Shown here piece after piece: positions 53,970 through 63,938 of a stretch of DNA of 64,000 nucleotides. The DNA comes from Cytobacillus oceanisediminis 2691 (GTDB lineage Bacteria > Bacillota > Bacilli > Bacillales > Cytobacillaceae). Below the pieces are notes generated by a model. That model worked only from the letters and a program-made list of their open reading frames with translations, made no database searches and was not told where the DNA came from. The DNA is taken from positions 672,795-736,794 of the forward strand of contig NZ_VEEP01000001.1 of assembly GCF_007678455.1 (NCBI RefSeq). The letters run 5' to 3'. How positions within the stretch are numbered: position 1 is the first letter of the stretch; every line of letters starts with the position of its first letter. The translations under genes and the position numbers were made by a program.

Positions 53970-54914
53970 GTGTTGCAAGTACTTCAAGTGAATCAGGTAA
54001 CCAAGAGATTCAAAGATTTTGAGGCTGTAAAAAATGTCTCTTTTTCTGTTAACAAGGGGGAATCATTTGGTCTGCTTGGCCCTAATGGCGCTGGTAAGAC
54101 AACGACAATCCAGATGGTATCCGGACTGTTTCCTCCAAGTTCGGGAAGCATCGAGATTGCTGGCATTGATATGATCAGGCAACCCAAGAGAGGACAGGGA
54201 CTTTTAGGAATAGTTCCACAGGAAATAGCTCTTTACCAAACGATGAGTGCAAGGGAAAACCTTGCTTTCTGGGGGAGGATGTACGGTTTAAGGGGACAAA
54301 ACCTGCAAAAGAGGATAAACGATGTGCTGGAAATCATCGGGCTGGCTGATCGGGCAAAGGAAAAGGTTGAGACTTTTTCTGGAGGAATGAAGCGGAGAGT
54401 CAATATTGGAGCTGCCATATTACATAATCCTGAGTTATTAATCATGGATGAGCCGACTGTAGGGATCGATCCCCAATCACGGAGCCACATCCTTGAAACA
54501 GTAAAAAAGCTGAATCAAGAAGGAATGACAGTCATTTATACAAGTCATTATATGGAGGAAGTCGAGTATCTTTGTGAAAAGATTGGCATTATGGACCACG
54601 GAAAATTCATCACTTCAGGAACAATTTCTGAATTAAGGGAGACAATCGGTGATCGTTCTCGGATTGTCATGAATTTCTCGGAAGCGCACGAACCTGAGAA
54701 CATAAAGAAGGCACTGAGCCAATTAGTGCCTGAAGAGGATCTGGCTATCCAAGAAAGTGAACTAGCCATCTTTCATAATGAACCGCAAAAGGTCTTGAGT
54801 GAATTGATTCAGACAGTTACTGGAGCAGGATTCGATATCACATCTGTTGAGATCGTTGAACCAAATCTTGAAAGTGTCTTCCTCCATTTGACCGGACGAA
54901 GCTTAAGAGACTGA
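53970..54914 (+). CDS. ABC exporter ATPase (LnrL-like)
   Basis: ATP-binding subunit of 314 residues of an ABC-2 type exporter. Walker A GPNGAGKTTT (about 38-47), signature FSGGMKRRVN, Walker B LLIMDEPTVGID and the switch TSHYMEEVEYLCE are all intact, and a C-terminal extension (about 220-314) is typical of the DrrA group. The start is GTG 53970. Size and the two following permeases match B. subtilis LnrLMN (YfiLMN), which confers resistance to linearmycin-type polyenes. Substrate here is inferred. Confidence 0.88.
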   Translation: MLQVLQVNQVTKRFKDFEAVKNVSFSVNKGESFGLLGPNGAGKTTTIQMVSGLFPPSSGSIEIAGIDMIRQPKRGQGLLGIVPQEIALYQTMSARENLAFWGRMYGLRGQNLQKRINDVLEIIGLADRAKEKVETFSGGMKRRVNIGAAILHNPELLIMDEPTVGIDPQSRSHILETVKKLNQEGMTVIYTSHYMEEVEYLCEKIGIMDHGKFITSGTISELRETIGDRSRIVMNFSEAHEPENIKKALSQLVPEEDLAIQESELAIFHNEPQKVLSELIQTVTGAGFDITSVEIVEPNLESVFLHLTGRSLRD

Positions 54915-54925
54915 GGGGGATTATC

Positions 54926-56116
54926 ATGGGATTTTGGTGGCTGGCATTGAAGGATGCGCTCCTGATTGGAAGAGACAAAAAAGCGTTGCTGACACTTGTT
55001 TTCATGCCTATTTTATTAATTGGTATTCTTGGCGCAGCATTCGGCAATATGATGGGAAATGAAGAAGAAGCTCCCATCAAAGAATTCAAGATTGGAATTG
55101 TCAATCTTGATGAAGGTCCACTTGGCAAGGTTTTAGAGGAAGAAGTCTTCATGGAAGGACTGCCAGATCTTATCTCTGCTGAGGCAATGGGTGAAGACGA
55201 ATTAAACGATCAATTAAAGCAGCAGGCCATCTCCGTGGGAGTCATTCTTCCACCAAATTTTTCTGATCATATCATTTTAGGTGAAGAATCAAAAGTTCGA
55301 ATCATCTCCATTCCATCTGCTTCGATCCAGTCGTCGATCGTGGAGAGCGCAGTGCTGCAGTTCGCGCAGGGTGCTGCCGTTAATATGGCAGCCATAAAGG
55401 TTGCGGGTCCGCCAGACTCTGGAAAGTCCGTTACTGCATTTGCTCTGCCTGCCATTGAAACTTTTGACCTTGTCGAAGAGGTTGCAGTGAAGCAGGAACA
55501 GAAGCCCGTTGGCTCGTTCCAGTATTATGCAGCAGGTATGGGAGTGATGTTCTTACTTATGACCGTTATTACGGGTGTATGCACAATGATTGAAGAAAAG
55601 GAACAGGATGTTTTTAATCGTCTGCTGATCACCAAGTTGACCAATACTGATTACCTTATAGGCAAATTCATCGGTTTGCTGTTCATGTCCTCAATTCAAT
55701 TTTTCATCATCATTATCGGAACAAGATACCTGTACGGAGTTGATTGGGGAAATTCGATGTTGGGTGTCATGGTGGTTGGCCTGTCTTTCGTTTTTAGCGT
55801 ATGCGGGCTGGGAGTCCTTCTGGGCACGCTTGTGAAAACAGAGAAAACCTTCAATGCGGCTGGTATGCTTGGCACGCAGATCATGGCGGCTGTTGGGGGG
55901 AGCATGGTCCCGTTATATGTTTTTCCGGAGTGGATGAATTCAGTCGTAAAAATCCTTCCCAATGCTCTTGCACTCCAGACATTCCTTGAGTTGATGACCG
56001 GGGCAGACGTGGGGCAAGTGTTAGTGGAAGCGGGTATTTTAATTGCCATCGGAGTCGGTTCGATTGTACTTGCGTTTGCATCCCTTTCTGTAAAAAGGAG
56101 GGCTTCACATGCTTAA
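54926..56116 (+). CDS. ABC-2 type permease (LnrM-like)
   Basis: Membrane subunit of 396 residues. One N-terminal helix is followed by a long external domain (about 45-185) and then five hydrophobic helices (about 205-385), the YhgE/ABC2_membrane_3 layout. Cytoplasmic motif MIEEKEQDVFNRLLITKLTN between helices is typical. It overlaps the next gene by 8 bases. The GAGGGGG ribosome site partly overlaps the ATPase stop. Confidence 0.87.
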   Translation: MGFWWLALKDALLIGRDKKALLTLVFMPILLIGILGAAFGNMMGNEEEAPIKEFKIGIVNLDEGPLGKVLEEEVFMEGLPDLISAEAMGEDELNDQLKQQAISVGVILPPNFSDHIILGEESKVRIISIPSASIQSSIVESAVLQFAQGAAVNMAAIKVAGPPDSGKSVTAFALPAIETFDLVEEVAVKQEQKPVGSFQYYAAGMGVMFLLMTVITGVCTMIEEKEQDVFNRLLITKLTNTDYLIGKFIGLLFMSSIQFFIIIIGTRYLYGVDWGNSMLGVMVVGLSFVFSVCGLGVLLGTLVKTEKTFNAAGMLGTQIMAAVGGSMVPLYVFPEWMNSVVKILPNALALQTFLELMTGADVGQVLVEAGILIAIGVGSIVLAFASLSVKRRASHA

Positions 56117-57242
56117 AGTGTTCTCCATTGCGGTTTTACATCTGAAAACATTGTTTAAGACCCCTTCTGCACTCATTTTGATGTTTGTCATGCCCATTAT
56201 GTTCAGCTTGATTTTTGGCGGAATTGGCTCAGGTGGATCCTCTGAAAAAAATAAGCCAGTGGTCATGGTGGTAGAATCAAAAGAGGATGTGGATGGCTCG
56301 ATCATGAAGCTCTTATCCTCTAACAGCCAGTACAAATGGCAGCGGGCTAGTGAAAAAGCAGCAAGAGATTCGGTCGACAACCAGAAAGCAATCGCAGCAG
56401 TGGTCATGGCTGAATCAATGATTGGAAATTATGAACAGGAACAACCTCTATTTCAAATGATTGTCCAAAGAAAAACCCAAGAGTATCTTGCTTTGAACAA
56501 CTATATCAAAGGAGTCGGAAGGACAGTTGGACAGTCAATGGAAGTCAGCGCGGCTCAAGGCAAAGAGAAAGCTTTTGATATGATTGGCGAAGTGGCAGCA
56601 AAGGATCCGATTGGGGTGAACAGGGAAATAGCCAAAAAAGAGCAATCAGAATCAGAGTCTGTGGGAATGCTGGCGATTGGTTTTACCATCATGTTTATGA
56701 TGTTTGGTATTTCAGGAGCTGCATCAGCCATCCTTGACGAAAGAATCGGCGGAACCTGGCAGCGGCTGCTCACTTCTCCTGCTACCAAAGTCCAGGTCAT
56801 GGCAGGGTATTTAATCTCCTATTTCTTGATGGGAGCTATTCAATTATCCGTACTGATGGCGGTGATGAACCTGATCTATGGTTCTTCCTGGGGAAATCTG
56901 GTTTATTTCGCTCCTTTTGCGGCATTGGTGATCATAACGATTGTAGGCTTTGGCCTGATGATGGCTGGCATCGTGAAAACCAGACAACAGTCTGGGGCAT
57001 TAAGTGCAGTACTGATTGTCAGTACCTGTATGCTTGGGGGAGTCTATTGGCCGATTGAGATTGTACCGGAGTTCATGCAGCAGATTGCCAAAGCAGTGCC
57101 TCAGAGCTGGATGATCACAGGATTTCGGGAAATCGTCAGTGGCAGCCTTTATACCCCGGCAATTGTCAGCTCCACACTGGTACTGCTCACTTTCAGTACG
57201 ATCTTTTTTACTATTGGCTTAAGGAAAATGAAATTTGATTGA
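56109..57242 (+). CDS. ABC-2 type permease (LnrN-like)
   Basis: Second membrane subunit, 377 residues, same layout as the previous gene: an N-terminal helix (about 18-38), an external domain and five C-terminal helices (about 185-370), with the cytoplasmic DERIGGTWQRLLTSPATKVQ motif. Together the two would form a heterodimeric exporter with the ATPase. AGGAGGG lies inside the preceding gene. Followed by a stem-loop. Confidence 0.87.
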   Translation: MLKVFSIAVLHLKTLFKTPSALILMFVMPIMFSLIFGGIGSGGSSEKNKPVVMVVESKEDVDGSIMKLLSSNSQYKWQRASEKAARDSVDNQKAIAAVVMAESMIGNYEQEQPLFQMIVQRKTQEYLALNNYIKGVGRTVGQSMEVSAAQGKEKAFDMIGEVAAKDPIGVNREIAKKEQSESESVGMLAIGFTIMFMMFGISGAASAILDERIGGTWQRLLTSPATKVQVMAGYLISYFLMGAIQLSVLMAVMNLIYGSSWGNLVYFAPFAALVIITIVGFGLMMAGIVKTRQQSGALSAVLIVSTCMLGGVYWPIEIVPEFMQQIAKAVPQSWMITGFREIVSGSLYTPAIVSSTLVLLTFSTIFFTIGLRKMKFD

Positions 57243-57248
57243 ATTTTT

Positions 57249-57281
57249 GCCAGTCCATTTATGGGCTGGTAATTCTTTTTA
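57249..57281 (+). terminator. Intrinsic terminator of the exporter operon
   Basis: CCAGTCCA and TGGGCTGG arms (one G-U) are followed by TAATTCTTTTT. Confidence 0.75.
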
Positions 57282-57494
57282 AGTGGATTCTATCGAAAAT
57301 TATAATTTGTCGAGTTATAATAGATATTTAGAATAAGAGTCGAAACAGCGGCTCTTTACTTTGTCTGAAAAAGGGAAAGAACCGTGAAAAGGTAGAATCA
57401 GAGGTGCTTCACTGCCCTTAAAACAAAGAAGTATATGAAACGTAAACGTGAGTATAAACTCAACAACTACGCAATGTGAATTTTGGAGGATAAT

Positions 57495-60146
57495 ATGGCT
57501 GCATATACCCCTATGATCAAGCAATACCTGCAAGTGAAGGCAGATTACCAGGATGCCTTTTTATTTTTCCGTCTGGGAGATTTTTATGAAATGTTCTTTG
57601 AGGATGCGCTAAAGGCATCCCAGGAACTTGAAATCACACTGACCAGCAGAGAGGGCGGCGGTGAGGAACGGATCCCGATGTGCGGAGTTCCATACCATTC
57701 TGCTCCTAACTATATCGAACAGTTGATAAACAGAGGGTACAAAGTGGCCATCTGCGAACAAACGGAAGACCCGAAGACAGCTAAAGGCGTCGTAAAGCGT
57801 GAAGTGGTCCAATTGATTACGCCCGGAACAGTGATGGAAGGGCGAGGACTTCTTGAAAAAGAGAATAATTTCATTGCCACTGTATCTGTATTTTCTAATA
57901 ATCGATTCGGTTTTGCCTGCAGCGACCTTTCAACTGGAGAAAGCAGGGCAACATTGATTAATGGAAGTATTGATGAGCTGATCAACGAATTATCGATGTC
58001 TGGCGCAAAGGAAGTCGTCATCGAAAGCACACTTTCACCAGAGATCCAGAAAAAGCTCAGGGAACGATCCATTCTGGCCCTTTCAATAGAGGACAATAGC
58101 GAAGTGAATGAGAGTTTTTCAGATTTGTTTGCGGAACTGGATAATGAGGCACTGATCACCACTGTCTCAAGACTTTTCAATTATCTGTACCGAACCCAGA
58201 AGCGAAGCCTTGACCATTTGCAAAAGGTCTCAGTTTACCATGTTCAGCAATATATGAAGATCGATTATTTTTCAAAGCGGAATTTAGAGCTTACTGAAAC
58301 AATCCGTTCCACAGCGAAAAAAGGTACGCTTTTATGGCTGCTGGATGAGACGATGACAGCAATGGGCGGCAGGATGCTTAAGCAATGGATCAACAGGCCG
58401 CTGATTGATAAAACTGAAATCGGCCGCCGCCAGGAGCTGGTTCAATTATTCGTTGGCCAGTTTTTCGAACGACAGGAATTACGGGAAAAATTGAAGGACG
58501 TATACGACCTGGAACGCCTGGCAGGCCGCGTTGCTTTTGGCAATTTGAATCCTAGAGACTTAATGCAGCTGAAAAGATCATTGCTCCAGGTTCCTGTGCT
58601 GAAAGATATACTGGAGAATCTCTCCCATGAGGAAGCTGCCAGGATGGCAGAAAGGCTAGATCCTTGTGAGGAAGCTGCCGATTTGCTTGAACAGGCAATC
58701 GTGGAAAATCCCCCTATCTCAGTAAAAGAGGGGAACATCATTCGTGACGGATATGACCAGCAGCTGGATCAGTATCGTGATGCGAGCCGCAATGGGAAGA
58801 CATGGATTGCGATGCTTGAACGTGAAGAGCGTGAAAAGACGGGCATTAGATCGCTTAAAGTTGGCTATAACCGGGTGTTTGGCTACTATATCGAAGTGAC
58901 TAGGGCGAATTTGCATTTGCTCCAGGAAGGACAGTATGAGAGAAAGCAGACTCTTTCAAATGCAGAGCGTTTCATCACTCCTGAGCTGAAGGAAAAGGAA
59001 GAATTAATCCTTGCTGCCGAGGAAAAAAGTGTCGAGCTGGAGTACCAGCTATTTACCGGCATACGTGAAACAATCAAAGAATATATTCCGAGATTGCAAG
59101 GACTTGCAAAGGCGCTCAGTGAACTGGATGTCCTGCTTGGGTTCGCAGAACTTAGTGAACAAAGGCATTATGCCAGACCTGTGTTCTCCGCTGACCGGAA
59201 AATATATTTGAAGGATGGACGCCATCCTGTAGTCGAAAAGGTGATGGACGCGCAGGAATATGTACCCAACGATTGCTATATGGATAATGAACGTGAAGTC
59301 CTGCTGATCACAGGTCCGAATATGTCTGGTAAAAGCACTTATATGCGCCAGGTTGCATTAACCGCCATCATGGCTCAAATTGGCTGCTTTGTACCTGCTG
59401 AGAAGGCTGAGCTGCCTATTTTTGACCAGGTGTTCACCCGAATCGGGGCTGCCGACGATCTCGTCTCAGGTCAAAGTACCTTCATGGTTGAAATGCTTGA
59501 GGCGAGGAACGCGATTATTAATGCTTCCAGGGACAGCCTGATTCTATTCGATGAGATTGGCCGGGGAACATCGACCTATGATGGAATGGCTCTCGCCCAG
59601 GCAATGATTGAATACATCCATGACAAAATTGGCGCAAAAACCTTGTTTTCAACCCATTATCATGAATTGACTACGCTTGAAAAGGAACTGCATAAATTGA
59701 AAAATGTCCATGTCAGTGCTGTGGAGCAAAACGGCAAGGTCGTCTTCCTTCATAAAATCAGAGAAGGCGCAGCGGATAAGAGTTACGGTATCCACGTTGC
59801 CCAGCTGGCTGAATTGCCGTCAGAACTGATTGAACGTGCTGCCGAAATCCTGCAGATCCTAGAGCAGACGGACAGCCAGGTTTCAGGTGATGTGGGCTTT
59901 GAAAGTGGCCTGGATACTGTCATGGCATCTGCGGAGGTAGACCAAAGTTCGCTTCAGGCCAGGGAAACAGCAGCTGCAGCACAACTGTCATTTTTTGATG
60001 AAGAGCCCGGACAACAAAAAACCAATAAGGCCAGCAAGAAAGAAAAGCAGGTCCTCGATCAATTGAGCGGACTTGAGATTCTGGATATGACCCCATTACA
60101 GGCGATGAATATGCTTTATGAATTGCAAAAAAAGCTAAGAAAGTAA
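57495..60146 (+). CDS. mutS: DNA mismatch repair protein MutS
   Basis: Mismatch-recognition ATPase of 883 residues (MutS1 type). The N-terminal mismatch-binding domain contains [15 protein letters not shown] with the Phe-x-Glu reader motif. Connector, lever and clamp domains follow; the ATPase has Walker [10 protein letters not shown] (607-615), [12 protein letters not shown] and [13 protein letters not shown]-terminal tail after about 800 includes QLSFFDEEP, a likely clamp-binding motif. ATG 57495 is preferred because GGAGG lies 5 bases upstream and it gives the family start [12 protein letters not shown]. Confidence 0.97.
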   Translation: MAAYTPMIKQYLQVKADYQDAFLFFRLGDFYEMFFEDALKASQELEITLTSREGGGEERIPMCGVPYHSAPNYIEQLINRGYKVAICEQTEDPKTAKGVVKREVVQLITPGTVMEGRGLLEKENNFIATVSVFSNNRFGFACSDLSTGESRATLINGSIDELINELSMSGAKEVVIESTLSPEIQKKLRERSILALSIEDNSEVNESFSDLFAELDNEALITTVSRLFNYLYRTQKRSLDHLQKVSVYHVQQYMKIDYFSKRNLELTETIRSTAKKGTLLWLLDETMTAMGGRMLKQWINRPLIDKTEIGRRQELVQLFVGQFFERQELREKLKDVYDLERLAGRVAFGNLNPRDLMQLKRSLLQVPVLKDILENLSHEEAARMAERLDPCEEAADLLEQAIVENPPISVKEGNIIRDGYDQQLDQYRDASRNGKTWIAMLEREEREKTGIRSLKVGYNRVFGYYIEVTRANLHLLQEGQYERKQTLSNAERFITPELKEKEELILAAEEKSVELEYQLFTGIRETIKEYIPRLQGLAKALSELDVLLGFAELSEQRHYARPVFSADRKIYLKDGRHPVVEKVMDAQEYVPNDCYMDNEREVLLITGPNMSGKSTYMRQVALTAIMAQIGCFVPAEKAELPIFDQVFTRIGAADDLVSGQSTFMVEMLEARNAIINASRDSLILFDEIGRGTSTYDGMALAQAMIEYIHDKIGAKTLFSTHYHELTTLEKELHKLKNVHVSAVEQNGKVVFLHKIREGAADKSYGIHVAQLAELPSELIERAAEILQILEQTDSQVSGDVGFESGLDTVMASAEVDQSSLQARETAAAAQLSFFDEEPGQQKTNKASKKEKQVLDQLSGLEILDMTPLQAMNMLYELQKKLRK

Positions 60147-60172
60147 TGAATAACAAGATAATATTTAAAATT

Positions 60173-60506
60173 GGCTCTGTTAAAGCCCAACGTTGTTTTT
60201 ATTCCTGTTGATTGTAGTGGAAGGCGCGTAGACTCCTCCGAAAATGCTAACGCATTTCCATCGTGCGTGGGTCCATTCGGGGAAGCTTTTCAATGTCCTG
60301 CGGGCGCAGCTGGTCAGGTGAGACCTAGGTGAAATGATTCACGTGAGGAATCATTTGCACCCCGCAGGAGCAAAGCGACGAGGAGGCTCAGCGCCAGCCG
60401 GGAAGAATTGCCTTTTGAAAAAGCCTGCAGTTGGGCGTTTTCATTATTCTTCCAGCGGAAAGCGAAGCGCCTGGAACGAAAATCAACAGCCTGGTTTAAC
60501 AGAGCC
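60173..60506 (+). repeat. Dispersed intergenic repeat between mutS and mutL
   Basis: Perfect terminal inverted repeats GGCTCTGTTAAA (60173-60184) and TTTAACAGAGCC (60495-60506) enclose 310 bases matching, on the opposite strand, the copy at 42490-42718, with an extra internal block. The 3' part (GGCTCAGCGCCAGCC, GCGGAAAGCGAAG, GCCTGGAA) also matches the copy at 11475-11625. It fills almost the whole 397-base gap between mutS and mutL and ends 26 bases before the mutL ribosome site. No transposase inside; non-autonomous. Confidence 0.88.
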
Positions 60507-60543
60507 TTTAAATAAAAAATTCATGATTGCTGGAGGTGAAGAA

Positions 60544-62469
60544 TTGGGAAAGATCATGCAGCTCGATGATGCACTATCGAATAAAATCGCAGCCGGTGAG
60601 GTAGTTGAACGGCCGGCTTCCGTTGTAAAGGAGTTGCTTGAGAACGCAATCGATGCCAACAGTACTGTAATTGAAATCGATTTGGAAGAAGCTGGGCTTG
60701 CAAGGATTCGGATAACAGATAATGGTGATGGCATCGAGGAAGAGGATGTTCTTATCGCCTTCCAAAGGCATGCTACCAGCAAAATCAAGAATGAAAACGA
60801 CTTATTCCGGATCAGGACACTCGGCTTCAGGGGAGAGGCATTGCCAAGTATCGCCTCTGTTTCGAGACTTGAAATGAAGACATCTACCGGATTGGAAGGC
60901 AATAAAGTGTTGATCGAAGGCGGCAAAGTCGAATCGATAGAAAAGGCAGACAGCCGAAAAGGAACGGATATCAGTATCTCTGACCTGTTTTTCAACACAC
61001 CGGCACGACTTAAATATATGAAGACCATCCATACAGAGCTCGGCAATATCACAGATGTCGTGAATCGTCTGGCACTGGCGAATCCGACTATTTCATTCAG
61101 GCTTGTCCATAATGGGCGCCAGCTATTGAAGACGACCGGAAATGGAGACGTTCGCCAGGTGCTCGCTGCTATTTATGGCATCAATATGGTCAAATCCATG
61201 ATTCCCATTTCCGGTGAGTCATTGGATTATAAAATCAGCGGCTATATTTCAATGCCTGAGATTACAAGGGCATCGAGAAACTATATATCGACGATGATCA
61301 ATGGACGTTTTATCAAAAACTATGCGCTGGTGAAGGCAATCCAGGAAGGGTATCATACCCTGCTTCCGATTGGCCGGTATCCGGTTGTCCTGCTTAACAT
61401 CGAAATGGACCCGCTGCTCATTGATGTGAACGTCCATCCTTCGAAAATGGAAGTGCGTTTAAGCAAGGAGCAGGAACTTAATAATCTTGTGTCAAGCGTG
61501 ATTAAGGATGCTTTCAAAACGAAAGAGCTGATCCCAGCAGGGTTTGTTGCACAAAAACAGGAAAAACCCAAATCGGAACAAACTTTTATGGAACTTGACC
61601 ACATGGAGAATCCTGCTAACCAGCAAGATAATGGGCAAAGCTCTATGGCCAGCAAACCTTTCGTTGAGGAAAAAGCAGAAGAACTGAGCGGGCGTTACAA
61701 AGCAGCAGGACAGCAGGATTTCCCAAAAACAGAGATGCCAAACTGGCAAAATGCCTTCGTAGCCCAGGAGCCCTTCATGGAGACGAAGTTCGATGCAAGG
61801 GATGAACAAGATGATGATGGCAAAAACGCGAGTGAACCTGAGGTTTTTATTGACGTTCCAGAAAACCAGCCAGAGGTGACATCCTCCCGGGTTCCTCCTT
61901 TATATCCAATCGGGCAAATGCACGGAACATATATACTTGCCCAGAATGACCGTGGCTTATATATCATTGACCAGCATGCTGCCCAGGAACGGATCAAATA
62001 TGAATATTTCAGGGAAAAGGTCGGCCAGGTGGCAACAGAGCTTCAGGAAATGCTTGTTCCGATTACACTTGAATATTCTGCCGATGAATGCATGAAAATC
62101 AGTGAATATCAACACGAACTTGAGAAGGTCGGTGTATTCCTGGAGCCATTTGGCTACAACAGTTTCATTGTCCGCTCGCACCCACAGTGGCTTCCCCGCG
62201 GCGAGGAAAAAGAGCTGATTGAAGACATGATCGAACAGCTTTTGCTGATGAAAAAGGTGGATATTAAAAAGCTCAGGGAGGAAGCAGCGATCATGATGAG
62301 CTGCAAAGCATCCATTAAAGCGAATCATCACTTGCGTATGGATGAAATACAGGCTTTGCTTGATGAACTACGCCGCTCGTCTGATCCCTTCACTTGCCCG
62401 CATGGCAGGCCCATAATCGTCCATTATTCAACCTATGAAATGGAGAAAATGTTCAAAAGAGTAATGTAA
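60544..62469 (+). CDS. mutL: DNA mismatch repair protein MutL
   Basis: GHKL-ATPase and endonuclease of mismatch repair, 641 residues. The TTG start at 60544 has GGAGG 7 bases upstream and gives the family start [23 protein letters not shown]; the longer frame from 60334 runs through the repeat and is rejected. The ATPase has [15 protein letters not shown] and [11 protein letters not shown] variable acidic linker (about 335-440) is followed by the C-terminal endonuclease domain with [24 protein letters not shown] and CPHGRPI zinc motifs. Confidence 0.97.
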   Translation: MGKIMQLDDALSNKIAAGEVVERPASVVKELLENAIDANSTVIEIDLEEAGLARIRITDNGDGIEEEDVLIAFQRHATSKIKNENDLFRIRTLGFRGEALPSIASVSRLEMKTSTGLEGNKVLIEGGKVESIEKADSRKGTDISISDLFFNTPARLKYMKTIHTELGNITDVVNRLALANPTISFRLVHNGRQLLKTTGNGDVRQVLAAIYGINMVKSMIPISGESLDYKISGYISMPEITRASRNYISTMINGRFIKNYALVKAIQEGYHTLLPIGRYPVVLLNIEMDPLLIDVNVHPSKMEVRLSKEQELNNLVSSVIKDAFKTKELIPAGFVAQKQEKPKSEQTFMELDHMENPANQQDNGQSSMASKPFVEEKAEELSGRYKAAGQQDFPKTEMPNWQNAFVAQEPFMETKFDARDEQDDDGKNASEPEVFIDVPENQPEVTSSRVPPLYPIGQMHGTYILAQNDRGLYIIDQHAAQERIKYEYFREKVGQVATELQEMLVPITLEYSADECMKISEYQHELEKVGVFLEPFGYNSFIVRSHPQWLPRGEEKELIEDMIEQLLLMKKVDIKKLREEAAIMMSCKASIKANHHLRMDEIQALLDELRRSSDPFTCPHGRPIIVHYSTYEMEKMFKRVM

Positions 62470-62479
62470 TGCTAGAAAG

Positions 62480-62513
62480 CAGTGTTTCCCAAAAGGAGAC
62501 ACTGTTTTTTTTA
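62480..62513 (+). terminator. Intrinsic terminator of mutL
   Basis: CAGTGTTTCC and GGAGACACTG arms (one mismatch) are followed by eight T residues. Confidence 0.88.
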
Positions 62514-62658
62514 TTAATAATGAAAGATTTTCATCAATAGGATAAAAATGCTTTAATTTATGTATAAAATGGTGTAAAATTACACTAATAGAAAAATAAT
62601 TACAAATCATCATCCATACCAGCTGATTTTAATATGATAGAAGGAGGGGGGAGATTCA

Positions 62659-63105
62659 TTGGTTGCCTTTTCGTTATTATTTACAATCATGCCGATTGTG
62701 GTACTCGTTTTTATTGTAGCTTTTGCAGTTAAAAATAAGGAGCAGGGGGGAGAAAAAGTGGTTAGACATTTATACACTTATCTAGTTTTATTTGCAACAT
62801 TGATGATGGTCATAGGCGGAGGGGTGTCAATTTTCATGGCGGCAGCTGATCTTGCAAGCCCGTCAGGCTATTATCAAAGTTTTACAGAATATAAGCAATT
62901 GACGATAGCTGGTAAAATAGAAGGTTCAAAAACCGAAATGAGCGAACAAGAACTGCGGAGTAACTATGAGGTCTATGTTAAAGAGGAAGAAAAGCGGCAA
63001 AAGGACAGGGCAATCAACCAAATCATCAAGAGTCTCGGCTTTATTGTCATTCCGCTTCCGGTTTTCCTTTATTTCAACAGGCTAAGAAAGCAGCAATCAG
63101 AGTGA
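62659..63105 (+). CDS. Small integral membrane protein, unknown function (possibly DUF5671-like)
   Basis: Protein of 148 residues starting from TTG 62659 after a strong AAGGAGGGG. Three hydrophobic helices (about residues 3-24, 38-60 and 125-141). Between helices 2 and 3 lies a charged, probably helical stretch rich in Glu and Lys (TEMSEQELRSNYEVYVKEEE). The HLYTYLVLFATLMMVIGG part resembles DUF5671 membrane proteins, but this is not certain. Monocistronic. Confidence 0.65.
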   Translation: MVAFSLLFTIMPIVVLVFIVAFAVKNKEQGGEKVVRHLYTYLVLFATLMMVIGGGVSIFMAAADLASPSGYYQSFTEYKQLTIAGKIEGSKTEMSEQELRSNYEVYVKEEEKRQKDRAINQIIKSLGFIVIPLPVFLYFNRLRKQQSE

Positions 63106-63119
63106 ATTTAAATTTCCTG

Positions 63120-63150
63120 AAGGCACTGCATCTGGTGCCTTTTTTTATTT
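63120..63150 (+). terminator. Intrinsic terminator of the small membrane protein gene
   Basis: AAGGCAC and GTGCCTT arms are followed by seven T residues. Confidence 0.85.
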
Positions 63151-63213
63151 TTTAAGAGGAATAAACCACATTATAACGAATTTAGAAATCGAACGAAGAA
63201 AGGTGGCGATCAA

Positions 63214-63732
63214 ATGTTAAAACGACCAGATCTAGAAGAGTTTCCAGTATATATGAGGAGTTATGTTCAATTGATACCAGAAGGCGACATAATCCAAATC
63301 CTCAACGGACAAATGGCATCGACGCAGGAAATATTTTCTGCGGTCACAGAAAAACAGGCTGAATACAGGTATGCAGAAGGAAAATGGACTTTATCTGAAG
63401 TATTGGGACATCTAACTGATACCGAAAGGATCATGAACTATAGAATCCTCCGTATTGCCCGTGGGGACAAGAGTCCTTTGATGGGATTCGACGAAAATGA
63501 ATATGTACAAGAGGCTTCCTTTAATGAACGACCGATAGCTGATCTGCTGGAAGACTATCAAAATGTTAGAAGAGCAACGATCAGTTTGTTGAAAGGCCTG
63601 CCACAAAAATCTTTACAGAACAAGGGCAATGCCAATGGATTTGAAGTAACAGTGGAAACGATCGCTTATATGATTGCAGGACATGAACTTCATCATATAA
63701 AAATCATTCAGGAAAAGTATTTGAAAGATTAA
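63214..63732 (+). CDS. DinB-fold (DinB/YfiT-like) putative metal-dependent protein
   Basis: Four-helix-bundle protein of 172 residues. The three histidines of the DinB superfamily metal site appear to be in VLGHLTDTERI and GHELHHIKII; WTLSEVLGHL and AYMIAGHELHH are the family blocks. Members include bacillithiol transferases and hydrolases, so thiol-linked chemistry is possible but unproved. An AAAGGTGGCG ribosome site precedes it. There is no SOS box upstream, so no evidence of damage induction despite the family name. Confidence 0.85.
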   Translation: MLKRPDLEEFPVYMRSYVQLIPEGDIIQILNGQMASTQEIFSAVTEKQAEYRYAEGKWTLSEVLGHLTDTERIMNYRILRIARGDKSPLMGFDENEYVQEASFNERPIADLLEDYQNVRRATISLLKGLPQKSLQNKGNANGFEVTVETIAYMIAGHELHHIKIIQEKYLKD

Positions 63733-63896
63733 ATCAACACAGTTTTAGATAGATGCTATGGAATCAAATAGATTGCAAGTGTTACAAAGATATGAGCAGG
63801 ATTTACAAATATTCATATACACTATGTGACATAAAAGGTATCTGGTAAGATGAGGATCTAGTTGAAAATAGTTGTGTTTTAACAGAATGAATAGAA

Positions 63897-63930
63897 AAAG
63901 ATCGCTAACTAAATAGCGATCTTTTTTTAC
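63897..63930 (+). terminator. Intrinsic terminator downstream of the DinB-fold gene
   Basis: AAGATCGCTA and TAGCGATCTT perfect arms around ACTAAA are followed by seven T residues, 165 bases after the stop codon. The stretch between holds no recognisable gene. Confidence 0.88.
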
Positions 63931-63938
63931 TGTGTTAG

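Noticed and set aside
43521..57242. Prophage or integrative element carrying the accessory genes
   Set aside because: No integrase, attachment-site repeats, phage structural genes or tRNA were found; gene-by-gene gain between core genes fits better.
60334..60543. N-terminal extension of mutL by 70 codons
   Set aside because: It is the translated dispersed repeat; the family N terminus starts at TTG 60544 with its own ribosome site.
63214..63732. DNA-damage-inducible assignment from the DinB fold
   Set aside because: No SOS box is seen upstream; the family name reflects history and not function.
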